Shown here piece after piece: positions 27,640 to 37,251 of a stretch of 64,000 bases of DNA. The notes below the pieces were generated by a model, which did no database searches, was not told the origin of the DNA, and saw only the letters and a list, made by a program, of their open reading frames with translations. Within the stretch, counting starts at the first letter, position 1. Each line of letters begins with the position of its first letter. The stretch is from Microvirga sp. ACRRW (GTDB lineage Bacteria > Pseudomonadota > Alphaproteobacteria > Rhizobiales > Beijerinckiaceae): NCBI RefSeq assembly GCF_022346925.1, contig NZ_JAKRNJ010000003.1, forward strand, positions 496,001 to 560,000, written 5' to 3'. The translations under genes and the position numbers were made by a program.

Positions 27640-28137
27640 ATGAAGTTTCTGAGCACTGTCTTTGCATTCCTTGTCTTCTCGAGCACCTGCGCTTTCGCGC
27701 AAAATCCCCATCTGCTTGGAGCAAACGAACGCTGGAGTGCTTGGAAGGCCAGGGAGGGAAATGCTGCTGTCTGCTATGCATTTTCCGATGCCGCTTCGAA
27801 GAAGCCGGAAAACCTTGATCACGGGCGGGTCACCCTGTTCGTCCGTCAGCTCGGCAGCGGAAAAGTTCGTACGGAAGCCAGCCTGCAGACCGGTTATGCA
27901 TTTGCGCCGGTTGCAATTCGTATTTCAATCGACGGACAAGAATTCACCATGATCCCTCGCGGCAATTATGCATGGCTTCGTCGTACGGAACGTGAGGCCG
28001 AATTCGTGCGCGCTTTGGAGAAGGGACGTGTAGCGGTCGTCGAGGCAACATCGAGGCGCGGCAACAAAACTACTTATGCTTTTCCGCTCAAGGGCTTTAC
28101 GGCAATGATCCGAAAAGCCCGTCGGGAATGCCGTTAG
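27640..28137 (+). CDS. IalB-like (invasion-associated locus B) secreted protein
   Basis: This 165-residue protein has a Sec signal peptide (MKFLSTVFAFLVFSSTCAFA, cleavage before QNP). The mature part looks like the IalB family: WSAWKAREGNAAVCYAFSDA, VRQLGSGKVRTEASLQTGYAF, then a C-terminal AFPLKGFTAMIRKARREC. The two cysteines (AVCYA and the near-terminal REC) could form a disulfide. In Bartonella, IalB is linked to host-cell invasion, but homologues are common in free-living Hyphomicrobiales and their role there is unknown. It is monocistronic. Confidence 0.8.
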   Translation: MKFLSTVFAFLVFSSTCAFAQNPHLLGANERWSAWKAREGNAAVCYAFSDAASKKPENLDHGRVTLFVRQLGSGKVRTEASLQTGYAFAPVAIRISIDGQEFTMIPRGNYAWLRRTEREAEFVRALEKGRVAVVEATSRRGNKTTYAFPLKGFTAMIRKARRECR

Positions 28138-28157
28138 AAGTACCGCACTGCTCGGGA

Positions 28158-29171
28158 TCAGCGAGCTTCAGGCGGGAAGATGACCTTCCAATCGCGCTTC
28201 ATGTCGACGACGGTCCACCGATCTAGTGCTGCTGCATCGAGTGCCTTGCCGAGGCGACCGACCTTGGATTCGCGGTCATAGGCGTATTCGCGTTCCGCAT
28301 CGGTGTGATGGACCAGAACGCCGAGACGCCGCCCGCCGCTCTCCGTCGTCCATTGCAACATTTCAAGGTCGCCATCGGAATTGCCGAAAGCAGCGACGGG
28401 ACGCAGGCCGATATGCTGATTGATGCCGACCGGCTTGCCAGGGCCATCATCAACGAAGTTGACTTTCGGCAGCCGAAATAGCGTCGGCTTGCCATCACGG
28501 CGCTCGAAGCTCGTGACGATGCTGGACCCTACGATCTGCTCGGAAGGAATGCCGTACCTTTCCGGCGCGAAGGCTCGCATGAACTCGATGCCGCCACCCG
28601 AGACGATGAATGTCTTGAAACCGTTGGCGCGCATGTAGGCCAGGACTTCGAGCATCGGCTGGTAAACGAGTGTGTCGTAGCGGCGGCCGAAGCGGGGATG
28701 CTTGGCGGTTGCCAGCCACTCCATGGCAATCTGCTTGAAATCGGCTGGCGTCATGCCCGCATGTGTTGCGGCGACGATCTCGACGGCGCCATGCTCGCCC
28801 GCGGCCGCCACCGCCGCCATATCGCCTTCGAGAACGCTTTTGAAGGGCTGCTTGTCCTTCCATTCCGGATGCTGTGGCGCCAGCACCTTGACACGGTCCA
28901 GCGCGAAGGCGAACTGGACATAGATCGGTTGTTCGATCCAAAGCGTGCCGTCATTGTCGAATGTGGCGATCCGCTCCGGTTGCGGGATGAAGTCCTGCGA
29001 ACCCTCCCGTGTCACATCGGTGACGAACGCGATGATCGCCTGCTTGGCCGGGCCATCGGTCCATGATGGCAGCGGATCGGTCTGCGCGACGGCAATCGAA
29101 AGCCATGCCGAAACCAGAGACAGAGCCCAGAAGCCGGCGAAGTGAAGCTTCAGCCAACCCATTTTGGTCAT
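28158..29171 (-). CDS. Exported HAD-superfamily phosphatase
   Basis: This 337-residue HAD-superfamily hydrolase has an N-terminal signal peptide (about residues 1-29, FWALSLVSAWLSIAVAQ). Motif I is FDNDGTLW with the catalytic aspartates at about 72 and 74. Motif II is in the stretch TFIVSGGGIEFMRAFA, and the later NFVDDGPGKP and GNSDGDLEML supply motifs III and IV. Export to the periplasm would make it a phosphatase for organic phosphates. The ATG at 29169-29171 has GGAG before it; a GTG four codons upstream is less likely. It follows an arylsulfatase gene on the same strand. Confidence 0.88.
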   Translation of the reverse strand: MTKMGWLKLHFAGFWALSLVSAWLSIAVAQTDPLPSWTDGPAKQAIIAFVTDVTREGSQDFIPQPERIATFDNDGTLWIEQPIYVQFAFALDRVKVLAPQHPEWKDKQPFKSVLEGDMAAVAAAGEHGAVEIVAATHAGMTPADFKQIAMEWLATAKHPRFGRRYDTLVYQPMLEVLAYMRANGFKTFIVSGGGIEFMRAFAPERYGIPSEQIVGSSIVTSFERRDGKPTLFRLPKVNFVDDGPGKPVGINQHIGLRPVAAFGNSDGDLEMLQWTTESGGRRLGVLVHHTDAEREYAYDRESKVGRLGKALDAAALDRWTVVDMKRDWKVIFPPEAR

Positions 29172-29317
29172 GTTGCTCTCCACACCTTATTCATCATGTC
29201 CTGAGGAGTTCTATGGATCGACGCGCTTTGGTTGCTTGGCGATCGTGACCTTCTCCTCTGGACGCTCGCTACATGTGACGAGGTTCATCCCGGCACAGGC
29301 TTTTCCTTTTTGTGGAT

Positions 29318-29348
29318 CGGTGGGCACATGGTCTGAGGGTGCCCACCG
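29318..29348. repeat. Hairpin between arylsulfatase and HAD phosphatase genes
   Basis: A perfect 10-bp stem (CGGTGGGCAC / GTGCCCACCG) with an 11-nt loop lies 41 bp past the arylsulfatase stop on the minus strand. There is no T run on either side. It may be a weak terminator or an mRNA stabiliser between two genes that are otherwise co-oriented. Confidence 0.5.
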
Positions 29349-29388
29349 ACGTCGGCTGATCGATCATATGGCGTTGTTTCGGATCGTA

Positions 29389-31155
<1,767 letters not shown>

Positions 31156-31975
31156 GGGATCTTCCTCTCTGATGGTGCAGCAAAACCCGACATCGTTCAT
31201 CAATGTGTCTAGCAGCTGCGGGTGATGCGCCGCCCGTCGGCAGCGCTAACAGTATGTCGATGCACAAAGAGACGAGCTTCCTTGGCAGCGTTACGCGCAG
31301 CTCCTGTCTTCGGTTGGCGTGGACGTAGGGTGAGCCTCTTGTCCATCGCGCGGGTTTTCGGGAATGCAGCAGGCTTGGCGGCATCGGCCCGATGCATGAG
31401 CGAGGAGAGGTCGGATGCGCACTCTCAGGCATTGCCGATCACATCGCAGAGGCCGTGGGCGAAAAGCGGTCCGTCATGGCAGACCACTCAAGCCCGGCAG
31501 AGCGGGTGCTCCGCAATGTGTTGCGGGAGTTCCAGGCCATTCCCGGATGCAACGGCTCCCATGGCGGTGAGATCGATGAATTTCTGGTCCGATCAGCGTC
31601 ATGACGACAAGCCTTTCGCTTCGGCGGGCCTTTTCACGCACAACTTGGTCTGCTGAAGAATCACTATAAGCGAGGCTTGGAAGTCTGCTTGACTGAGAAA
31701 GACATTGGGTTGACAGATTGCGACTGCCGGACCGCCATGGACGTTTGGAAACATTCACTAGGAAACCGCAGCGAAGGTCGTGTCCTCGAGAGAGTTACGA
31801 TCAAGAATGGCTCTTGGCACTTTCCGGGCTAGATCGAATGTCTGCATATGGTCACAGACTTGCTATCTGACCCCGAAACGATATCCCATATGTGAGAGAT
31901 GTGGTCAGCGCACTCTGACGGGCGGCACCATACCTACGAGAATAACTGGGGGGCGAAAGTCTCTTGCTCAACCGT
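31156..31975. other. 820-bp stretch without a recognisable gene
   Basis: Several short open frames exist on both strands, but none has a family match I recognise, a good ribosome site or a natural composition. The best is a 70-codon plus frame at 31392-31604 (starting MHERGEVGCALSGIADHIAE). It should hold the promoter of the arylsulfatase gene at its left end. No repeat ends or transposase remnants were seen. Confidence 0.5.
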
Positions 31976-34039
31976 CTAGTAGCCGGTCAGCTCGTCGGCC
32001 TTCGGGGGATGCGGCACCGGTTTTCCTAAAATCCTCGACATGATTGTCTTGAGAGTTTCAGCATCGTTGTCGAATCCGCCATGAGAGCAAGACGCTGTCT
32101 TACCGCCGCTGCCAGTCGAGTAAGCGATTTCAAGTTTCGAGTGTGAAGGCATCTCCCGCGCATAAGCCTGCATTCCGACAATCGGCGTGTTCGGCATCTG
32201 CTCATAGGCGCGAGAAACGAGATAGAGCAGGGAGCGGCCGTAGGACGGCAGCAGGGGGACATTGGCGGAGACGGTATCGTCCTGTTCCAGTTGATCGGTC
32301 AGGTTATACAGGTAGATCCGGTCCTGCAGCTTCATTGCCCCTTTGCCGGTTAAATACGGCTCGTAATGATCCTTGAAGAAAGCGACCGTGCAGGCAGGCG
32401 CCATCAGGTGGATTGATCCCAACTCGATCTTGCTCAGGTTGAACCGTCCCAGAGAGGAGAGCAGGTAGCCGAGCATGTTTGCGCCGGCACTATGCCCGAC
32501 AAGATGAAGCTTGGGGCGCCGGCGGGCCTTGTCGAGACCCGAGAGCAGCGGCGACAATCCCTTGAACCCGCCATCATACTCCGATCCCCGGTTGAAGGAC
32601 ATCAGAGCATCCTGCTTCATGTTTCTCCAGGCATATGAGCCTGTCTGCTTTCCGATGCCGGCCTCGAAGAACCAGTCGGACAGCGCGCCTCCGATGCGGC
32701 CGACGGCCGGCGACCGGGACAGCTGCCCGAACACCTCGTCGATGAAGCCTGCGTCCCACATCAGATGGAAATTGTAGAGGCGGTTCCGGCCATAGATGTT
32801 GTTCCGCTTCCATGTCGCAATGCGCTGAGCCTCGGCCCCGAGCGGGTTCAGGCCGCCATGGGCATAGATGATGAGGTGTTCGTAGCCGAGATCGTCGTTC
32901 GCGTCGGCCTTGGTCAGACGCTCGACGGTCTCCTGCATCTCCGTCTCCGTCGGTGAGCCGTACTTGCCCGATGTGACGAGAAGCCCGTCATCGATATTGA
33001 TGAAGTGGCCGATGATGTCGCCTCGTGTCGGATCGTTGTAGCCGAAAAGACCCGTTGTGCTCGTGGGCGTTGCCCCTGGGGCGGCTCCGAATGCGGCCGG
33101 CGCGCGGACACCGATCTGCAGCACCCATGCATCCATGATCGTGTTCGCCCAGTCCGCATAGGTCCACTTCGCAATGCCGTTCACGCCCCAGTCCGGTCCC
33201 CAGGAGTTCAGGACCCAGAAGCCTGTGTCGTCATATCCCACGATGGCAAAGGCGTGGCCGCCGACGGGATCGCCGCCGGGCTCGATGAGATCGTCCTTGG
33301 GTTTCTCCCAGTGCGAATGGATCTGCGCCGATGCGTAGATCACGCCGATCTCATTGAGCGCCGCGTGATAGTCGCTGATATCCGGCTGGAGCCGGAAATA
33401 GGCACCGAGCCGCGTTTCTCGCGCTTCCTTCGCCATAATGTAGGTGAGCGCCCAGTCCTGGATGCCAGGTTCGTCCGGCGCGGTGGCATCGGTGCAGACT
33501 CCGTTCTGGTAAAAGCCCTTGATCGCTCCGCGCAGGCTCGACCCTTCATAGGCTGTGCCATCCCACTCATCATTGCGCTTGGCCATCTCGTAGAGCATGC
33601 GCGAACTCACAGGCTCTGGCCGGTCGGAGCCGATCTCCCGGCACCGCAGAAAGTCGATCACGTGCGCCAGGGCAAAGCCTGTGCAGCTGGAATCCTTGCC
33701 TTGATCCCGCACAGGAAAGGCAATCCGCGGATAGATGCCAGGATGGAGGGATCTCAAGTGGGGAAGATAGAGACGATCCCGGATGTCGGGCATGTCGGGG
33801 AGGATATCGAGCACGCGCGGGCCGAGTTTCTTGCTCACTCCGGCGAACTCGCGGTTGCCGACGCGGATCCCCGTCGGGACCGATGTCGATGTGCTTGCAT
33901 CGGCAGGAAGGCTGTCGGGTATCGCCGCGGAAGCGGATTGAGGGGCGTTGCTAATCGTGTTCGGCCGGGAGGAGGCATCCGACCGGCTGGTCTTGCGCTG
34001 TCCCTTGCCGGGGTTCGATTGGGCTCGTGCTCGTGCCAT
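31976..34039 (-). CDS. Papain-like (C1) protease fused to an alpha/beta hydrolase
   Basis: This 687-residue two-domain protein has no signal peptide. Residues 1-60 are a Ser/Pro/Thr-rich linker-like leader. Residues about 75-310 form a C1A peptidase: oxyanion Gln about 113 and catalytic Cys about 119 (DQGKDSSCTGFALAHVIDFL), His about 262 (VGGHAFAIVGYDD) and Asn about 278 (WVLNSWGPDWGVNG). Residues about 385-660 look like a serine hydrolase, with HLIIYAHGGLN, then the nucleophile elbow LVGHSAGANML (Ser about 517) and a late SCSHGGFDN that could hold the His. Both active sites appear intact. I know no characterised protein with this order. It stands alone. Confidence 0.8.
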   Translation of the reverse strand: MARARAQSNPGKGQRKTSRSDASSRPNTISNAPQSASAAIPDSLPADASTSTSVPTGIRVGNREFAGVSKKLGPRVLDILPDMPDIRDRLYLPHLRSLHPGIYPRIAFPVRDQGKDSSCTGFALAHVIDFLRCREIGSDRPEPVSSRMLYEMAKRNDEWDGTAYEGSSLRGAIKGFYQNGVCTDATAPDEPGIQDWALTYIMAKEARETRLGAYFRLQPDISDYHAALNEIGVIYASAQIHSHWEKPKDDLIEPGGDPVGGHAFAIVGYDDTGFWVLNSWGPDWGVNGIAKWTYADWANTIMDAWVLQIGVRAPAAFGAAPGATPTSTTGLFGYNDPTRGDIIGHFINIDDGLLVTSGKYGSPTETEMQETVERLTKADANDDLGYEHLIIYAHGGLNPLGAEAQRIATWKRNNIYGRNRLYNFHLMWDAGFIDEVFGQLSRSPAVGRIGGALSDWFFEAGIGKQTGSYAWRNMKQDALMSFNRGSEYDGGFKGLSPLLSGLDKARRRPKLHLVGHSAGANMLGYLLSSLGRFNLSKIELGSIHLMAPACTVAFFKDHYEPYLTGKGAMKLQDRIYLYNLTDQLEQDDTVSANVPLLPSYGRSLLYLVSRAYEQMPNTPIVGMQAYAREMPSHSKLEIAYSTGSGGKTASCSHGGFDNDAETLKTIMSRILGKPVPHPPKADELTGY

Positions 34040-34217
34040 CACGTCACCGCGGAAGCCAACCCCCGCAGCATCATCTCACGCGCAAGCGTAACCGTCGACT
34101 CGGGAAACTCGTTTTCCCGGTGCTGGGTTAAAATGGGCTCTCGCCCCTCGCAAAGGCTTGTGGCTTACAATGCTTATTTGGGGAAGAGTTGGTGGAGCGG
34201 GAGCAGCTAAAGACCTG

Positions 34218-34628
34218 TTAGTCAGCACTCGTGGTGTTGATCTCGATGACATTGCGGTCAGGGTCGAGAATATAGATCTGCGGATATCCAACACGCATCG
34301 AAGTCCTGATGCTCAGTGGATCATCAGGGTCAGCATCCTCGCGATAACCTTTGGCTCTGAGTGCTTCTAGAGCCTGTGTGTAGCTGGTGACCCGAATGGC
34401 GAAGTGGATGTCGTTGGCATCCATCCCTTTCCTGCTCCGAAATGTGGCCTGCGCATCACCAACAACCAGATGCAATTCCTGGTGATCGCCGATCCGGAAC
34501 CAGGCCCCCGCCACAGGCAAGGCAGGCCGCGGAATTTCCGTCAAGCCGAGGACCTCCTGGTAGAAGCGACGGGAGCGCTCCAAGTCAGCGCATGGGAGAG
34601 CCACATGGTGGAGGCCGTCTATCTCCAT
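34218..34628 (-). CDS. VOC/glyoxalase-family protein
   Basis: This 136-residue VOC protein has two beta-alpha-beta modules. It starts IDGLHHVALPCADLERSRRF, with the His of the first metal-ligand strand, continues HQELHLVVGDA and DIHFAIRV, and ends YILDPDRNVIEINT with the conserved Glu. This His/His/Glu arrangement fits a metal-dependent glyoxalase or dioxygenase fold. It resembles the lactoylglutathione lyase-like group, but no substrate is implied. The gene is monocistronic and 178 bp from the start of the protease-hydrolase fusion. Confidence 0.88.
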   Translation of the reverse strand: MEIDGLHHVALPCADLERSRRFYQEVLGLTEIPRPALPVAGAWFRIGDHQELHLVVGDAQATFRSRKGMDANDIHFAIRVTSYTQALEALRAKGYREDADPDDPLSIRTSMRVGYPQIYILDPDRNVIEINTTSAD

Positions 34629-35210
34629 GACCCTCTCCTAGCTGGGCGCCCTCAGATCATATCAAGCGAGTGCTGGAGCGTGTCCTCGCCACTATGACGA
34701 GGCTTAGAGCGCCTCTGCAACTCGCCTTGGGAGGTATGTTGCGCCGTATTCAACCGAGAAACCTATGGTGACTCCTTGAGCGAAGGGCCGCTCCTGGCGC
34801 ATTGCAGACTTTACTCGGAGTTCAGGTCTCAAGCTCAGTGGTCATTGGTCAAATCGACCGCATACGCACTTGCCTGTCGCCCACAACCGGACTGACCGGC
34901 TTTTAGGCGGAGCAAAGTGGCAAAGCTGAAGTCGGAAAAGCCCTCTCCGGTGCCCAAAGAACGCCTGCTGGAGAATGACGTTCGCGGAAGTGGCACGGGA
35001 AATCTGACGCTTGGAGGCAGTATTCTGTAGCAAAAATTCTTTGATTCCAGAGGCTTAAATAATGGCGGTGGAGACAGTCATCTGCGAACCTGTCTCCAGT
35101 CAACGTTCCCTGTTTTCAACGAAAATACTGGGAAACTAACCTCATCAGATTGCAGTCAGAGTGTCTTCTGGCCAGAATTGTGAAGAAGCACACGCGGCTT
35201 AGACGCATTC

Positions 35211-35531
35211 TCACTGTAAGACAGAACAGGGAATATCCTTGGTCAAACTGGGAGTTCCGGTGAATGGAAAAGGGTAGCCGATTTTGACGCAAAGATCCTG
35301 GCTTCGAGCCCTCCGCTGGATATCATTCCTGGACACGCTCAGCTTGAAATCTTCGTCATCCCATTGCGGCATCGCAAACAAGACAATTGCTGGAATATGG
35401 CCCTCTAACGCGCTTGGCTGATCTGTGTATGTTTCCGGCATTGGACATAAGCGGACCTTAGCCTTGAGCGTTTTGAAGACCCTGTGAGCGGCTTGGCATG
35501 GATCTGACCGGCATCCATTCGCCCCGTTCAT
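35211..35531 (-). CDS. Hypothetical protein, doubtful
   Basis: A 106-codon open frame; an internal ATG gives a version of about 76 residues beginning MPETYTDQPSALEGHIPAIV. The composition is fairly protein-like (PAIVLFAMPQWDDEDFKLSV), unlike the Arg/Ser-rich shadow frames nearby. No family is recognised and no good ribosome site is visible. It lies in a gene-poor region. Confidence 0.25.
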   Translation of the reverse strand: MNGANGCRSDPCQAAHRVFKTLKAKVRLCPMPETYTDQPSALEGHIPAIVLFAMPQWDDEDFKLSVSRNDIQRRARSQDLCVKIGYPFPFTGTPSLTKDIPCSVLQ

Positions 35532-35563
35532 GAAGGTTCACAGATGACTGGCGCCTGGACCTG

Positions 35564-35589
35564 AAAGTGGGGCTTCCCGCTTTTGTTTT
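35564..35589 (+). terminator. Orphan terminator-like hairpin
   Basis: AAAGTGGG (35564-35571), loop GCTT, CCCGCTTT (35576-35583, one G-U pair) is followed by TGTTTT. No plus-strand gene lies upstream for over a kilobase, so it may end a small RNA or a decayed gene. Confidence 0.45.
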
Positions 35590-35711
35590 CAGGGTCGTCC
35601 CCAATAGTGAGACCGAAACTTACTTATGCTCGCTCATTGCCCTGGAGCAAGGAGTGCAGCCCGGAGGCGGATTATACTGTCGGTACATGTTCCAATCGAG
35701 AGGATCCGTCC

Positions 35712-36011
35712 ATGGGATCAAGAGTGCCCAAGAGGCCGATGCCGCGTGCGCGGTCATGGCCGAAAAGCCGATGGGTGGAGCAGCAGGCCAGCCTGTTCGG
35801 CCGGATGATGGAAAGGGTGAGAGCTGATCCCGGCGCGACAGCCCGGGAGGGGTTCGAGGGCGGCTTCGCGGCCGCGTGCCGTCGATGCCTGGCCTGCCCG
35901 AACGCGACTGACTGCCATCGCTGGCTTGAGAGCGGGGGAGCCGATGCCCCGCCGGCCTTCTGCGCGAATGCCGCCTTCCTCAACCATGTGCGGGCATCGG
36001 GCGCGGCTTGA
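35712..36011 (+). CDS. DUF6455-type small cysteine-rich protein
   Basis: This 99-residue protein has a basic N-terminus, then LFGRMMERVRADPGATAREG and a Cys cluster CRRCLACPNATDC (Cys about 56, 59, 62, 68) with a further Cys at 84 in PPAFCANAAFL. This matches the DUF6455 pattern common in Alphaproteobacteria. The spaced cysteines could bind iron-sulfur or zinc. The ATG at 35712 follows GAGAGG; an internal Met at codon 10 is an alternative. It sits just before the respiratory island. Its function is unknown, though the Cys set suggests a redox or metal role. Confidence 0.7.
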   Translation: MGSRVPKRPMPRARSWPKSRWVEQQASLFGRMMERVRADPGATAREGFEGGFAAACRRCLACPNATDCHRWLESGGADAPPAFCANAAFLNHVRASGAA

Positions 36012-36162
36012 GTCGCCGGCAAGCCGCGGCACTGCTGCAGGAGTCTGTGTTGCAGGATGGCGTCACCTCCAGGGCCCTCATGCTGCGGGCTCCATGAGTG
36101 CGAAGGCGTAACGATATCGTTGGCAGTCAGCTATGCAGCTCCCATGGGCTACTGAACTGGGA

Positions 36163-36534
36163 TCAACGGCTTATGACGCTGGTGATGCCCTCGAGCAGGG
36201 CACCATCTTCCAAGGGCTTCTCAAGCACCAGCCGAAAGCCCGCCCGCATGGCAAGCTCGCGCAGGTGCGGGGGAGCGGATGTGGTGATCAGGATCGCGGG
36301 GAGCGCAACATGACGCTCCCGCAGCCTGTCCATGAGAGCGATGCCATCCATCCCGGGCATTGTGAGGTCGACGACAAGGCAGCCGCTCGGAGGCAGCGCT
36401 CCGTCCGCGAGGAGTTGGGTGCCATCCCCGTAGAGGCGCACCTCGAAGCCCTCCTGTTCCAGGGCGAACTTCAGCGATTGCCGGACGGCATCGTCATCAT
36501 CGACGACAAGGACCGGTCCCATGGGCGTGGGCAT
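36163..36534 (-). CDS. Single-domain response regulator (REC only)
   Basis: This 123-residue CheY/FixJ-type receiver has acidic pocket residues VDDDD (about 11-15), phospho-acceptor Asp about 56 in VVDLTMPGMDG, a switch Thr in ILITTSAPPH and conserved Lys about 106 in LEKPLEDG. There is no output domain and no partner kinase gene beside it. A perfect FNR-type box lies 63 bp upstream of the start, so it is probably made under low oxygen or with nitrogen oxides. FixJ-like wording and its place next to the cbb3 genes suggest a part in a FixL-type phosphorelay, perhaps as a phosphate sink. Confidence 0.88.
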   Translation of the reverse strand: MPTPMGPVLVVDDDDAVRQSLKFALEQEGFEVRLYGDGTQLLADGALPPSGCLVVDLTMPGMDGIALMDRLRERHVALPAILITTSAPPHLRELAMRAGFRLVLEKPLEDGALLEGITSVISR

Positions 36535-36590
36535 GGTGAAGCCTGATGTTGTGATGATGGCAATTTTACGCGATCCGCGCCATGCAACAG

Positions 36591-36604
36591 TTGATCTGCA
36601 TCAA
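36591..36604. promoter_or_regulatory. Perfect FNR/NNR-type box before the response regulator
   Basis: TTGAT-CTGC-ATCAA matches the FNR/FixK/DNR consensus exactly. Its centre is 63 bp before the response-regulator start on the minus strand. This leaves a leader of about 20 nt if the box is at -41.5. It differs by one base from the nosR box at 53658-53671. It probably responds to the Crp/Fnr-type regulator encoded at 55063-55761 or a FixK elsewhere. Confidence 0.8.
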
Positions 36605-36856
36605 GCATCCATTGTCGTCCGTCTCAGGATTTTCCCGTAGGCGTGCAAGGATGCTGGAGCGCGGTAGGCTGCTCCTCGTGCAGGCATCCTTTCAGACCCG
36701 CCGATGCTTGCATCCCGACCTGCCGGCCAGCGCGCGTGATCGCGCTCTCGATTTCTGCGCTCTTTGGGCCAAAGGCATCAGACTGTTTGAGTTGACCTCT
36801 GGAACGGAAGCGATCTGGAATCCGTTGGGTGTCATTGGGAAAGGATGAGCGGATCG

Positions 36857-36970
36857 TGCCTCGCTTCGTTGATAAGCCGTTCGAGTGGGTGACGATACTC
36901 GCTGTGGCTTCGGGGGCCGCCGTGCTGGTGCCGAGTCTCGCGGCACTCGGCATGACGCTGGTGGCCTTGA
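36857..36970 (+). CDS. Possible 37-residue membrane peptide
   Basis: A GTG-initiated frame encodes MPRFVDKPFEWVTILAVASG and then a hydrophobic stretch ending in GMTLWP, a single membrane helix. AAGGATGAG lies before the start. It is between the response regulator and ccoS, on the opposite strand to both. It may be a small membrane subunit or a chance frame. Confidence 0.3.
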
Positions 36971-37077
36971 TCCTCCACCTTGCCTAACAGAGGCTACATA
37001 GTTTCAATTAGTCCTGGCCTGATCACTCTCGTCTGGATTGCGGTGGCACCGATCGCGCTCCGGCAATGCGGGAAGCA

Positions 37078-37251
37078 TTACCTTTCCTGACGGGCCTGAC
37101 CTTTGTCTCCCGGATCTTCTTCGAGAAGGACCCGTTCCGCTGCCCCATCCAGATCGTCGTATTGACCATTCCGCAGCGACCAGAGGAACGCGGCCAATCC
37201 GGCACTCGCCATGCCCAGCCCAATGAGGATCAACCACCACATTGACCCCAT
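37078..37251 (-). CDS. ccoS: cbb3 oxidase assembly protein CcoS (FixS)
   Basis: This 57-residue single-pass membrane protein has the CcoS pattern: an N-terminal helix (MWWLILIGLGMASAGLAAF), then WSLRNGQYDDLDGAAERVLL with the conserved Gly-Gln-Tyr-Asp-Asp. CcoS is needed for cofactor insertion into the cbb3 oxidase. The start ATG overlaps the ccoI stop (TGATG), so translation is coupled. An in-frame Met at codon 4 is also possible. It ends the cco operon. Confidence 0.9.
   Translation of the reverse strand: MGSMWWLILIGLGMASAGLAAFLWSLRNGQYDDLDGAAERVLLEEDPGDKGQARQER

Larger units (their letters stand above)
34629..35711. other. Gene-poor, relatively AT-rich 1.1-kb stretch
   Basis: No recognisable gene was found. 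It contains an inverted repeat (TGGAGACAG at 35069-35077 with CTGTCTCCA at 35090-35098), one candidate small ORF (35211-35531) and an orphan terminator (35564-35589), each listed separately. Base composition is visibly less GC-rich than the flanks, which suggests decayed or transferred DNA. Confidence 0.5.

Noticed and set aside
31392-31604. 70-codon plus-strand frame in the gap after the arylsulfatase gene
   Set aside because: No family, no clear ribosome site and no supporting context; left as unassigned.
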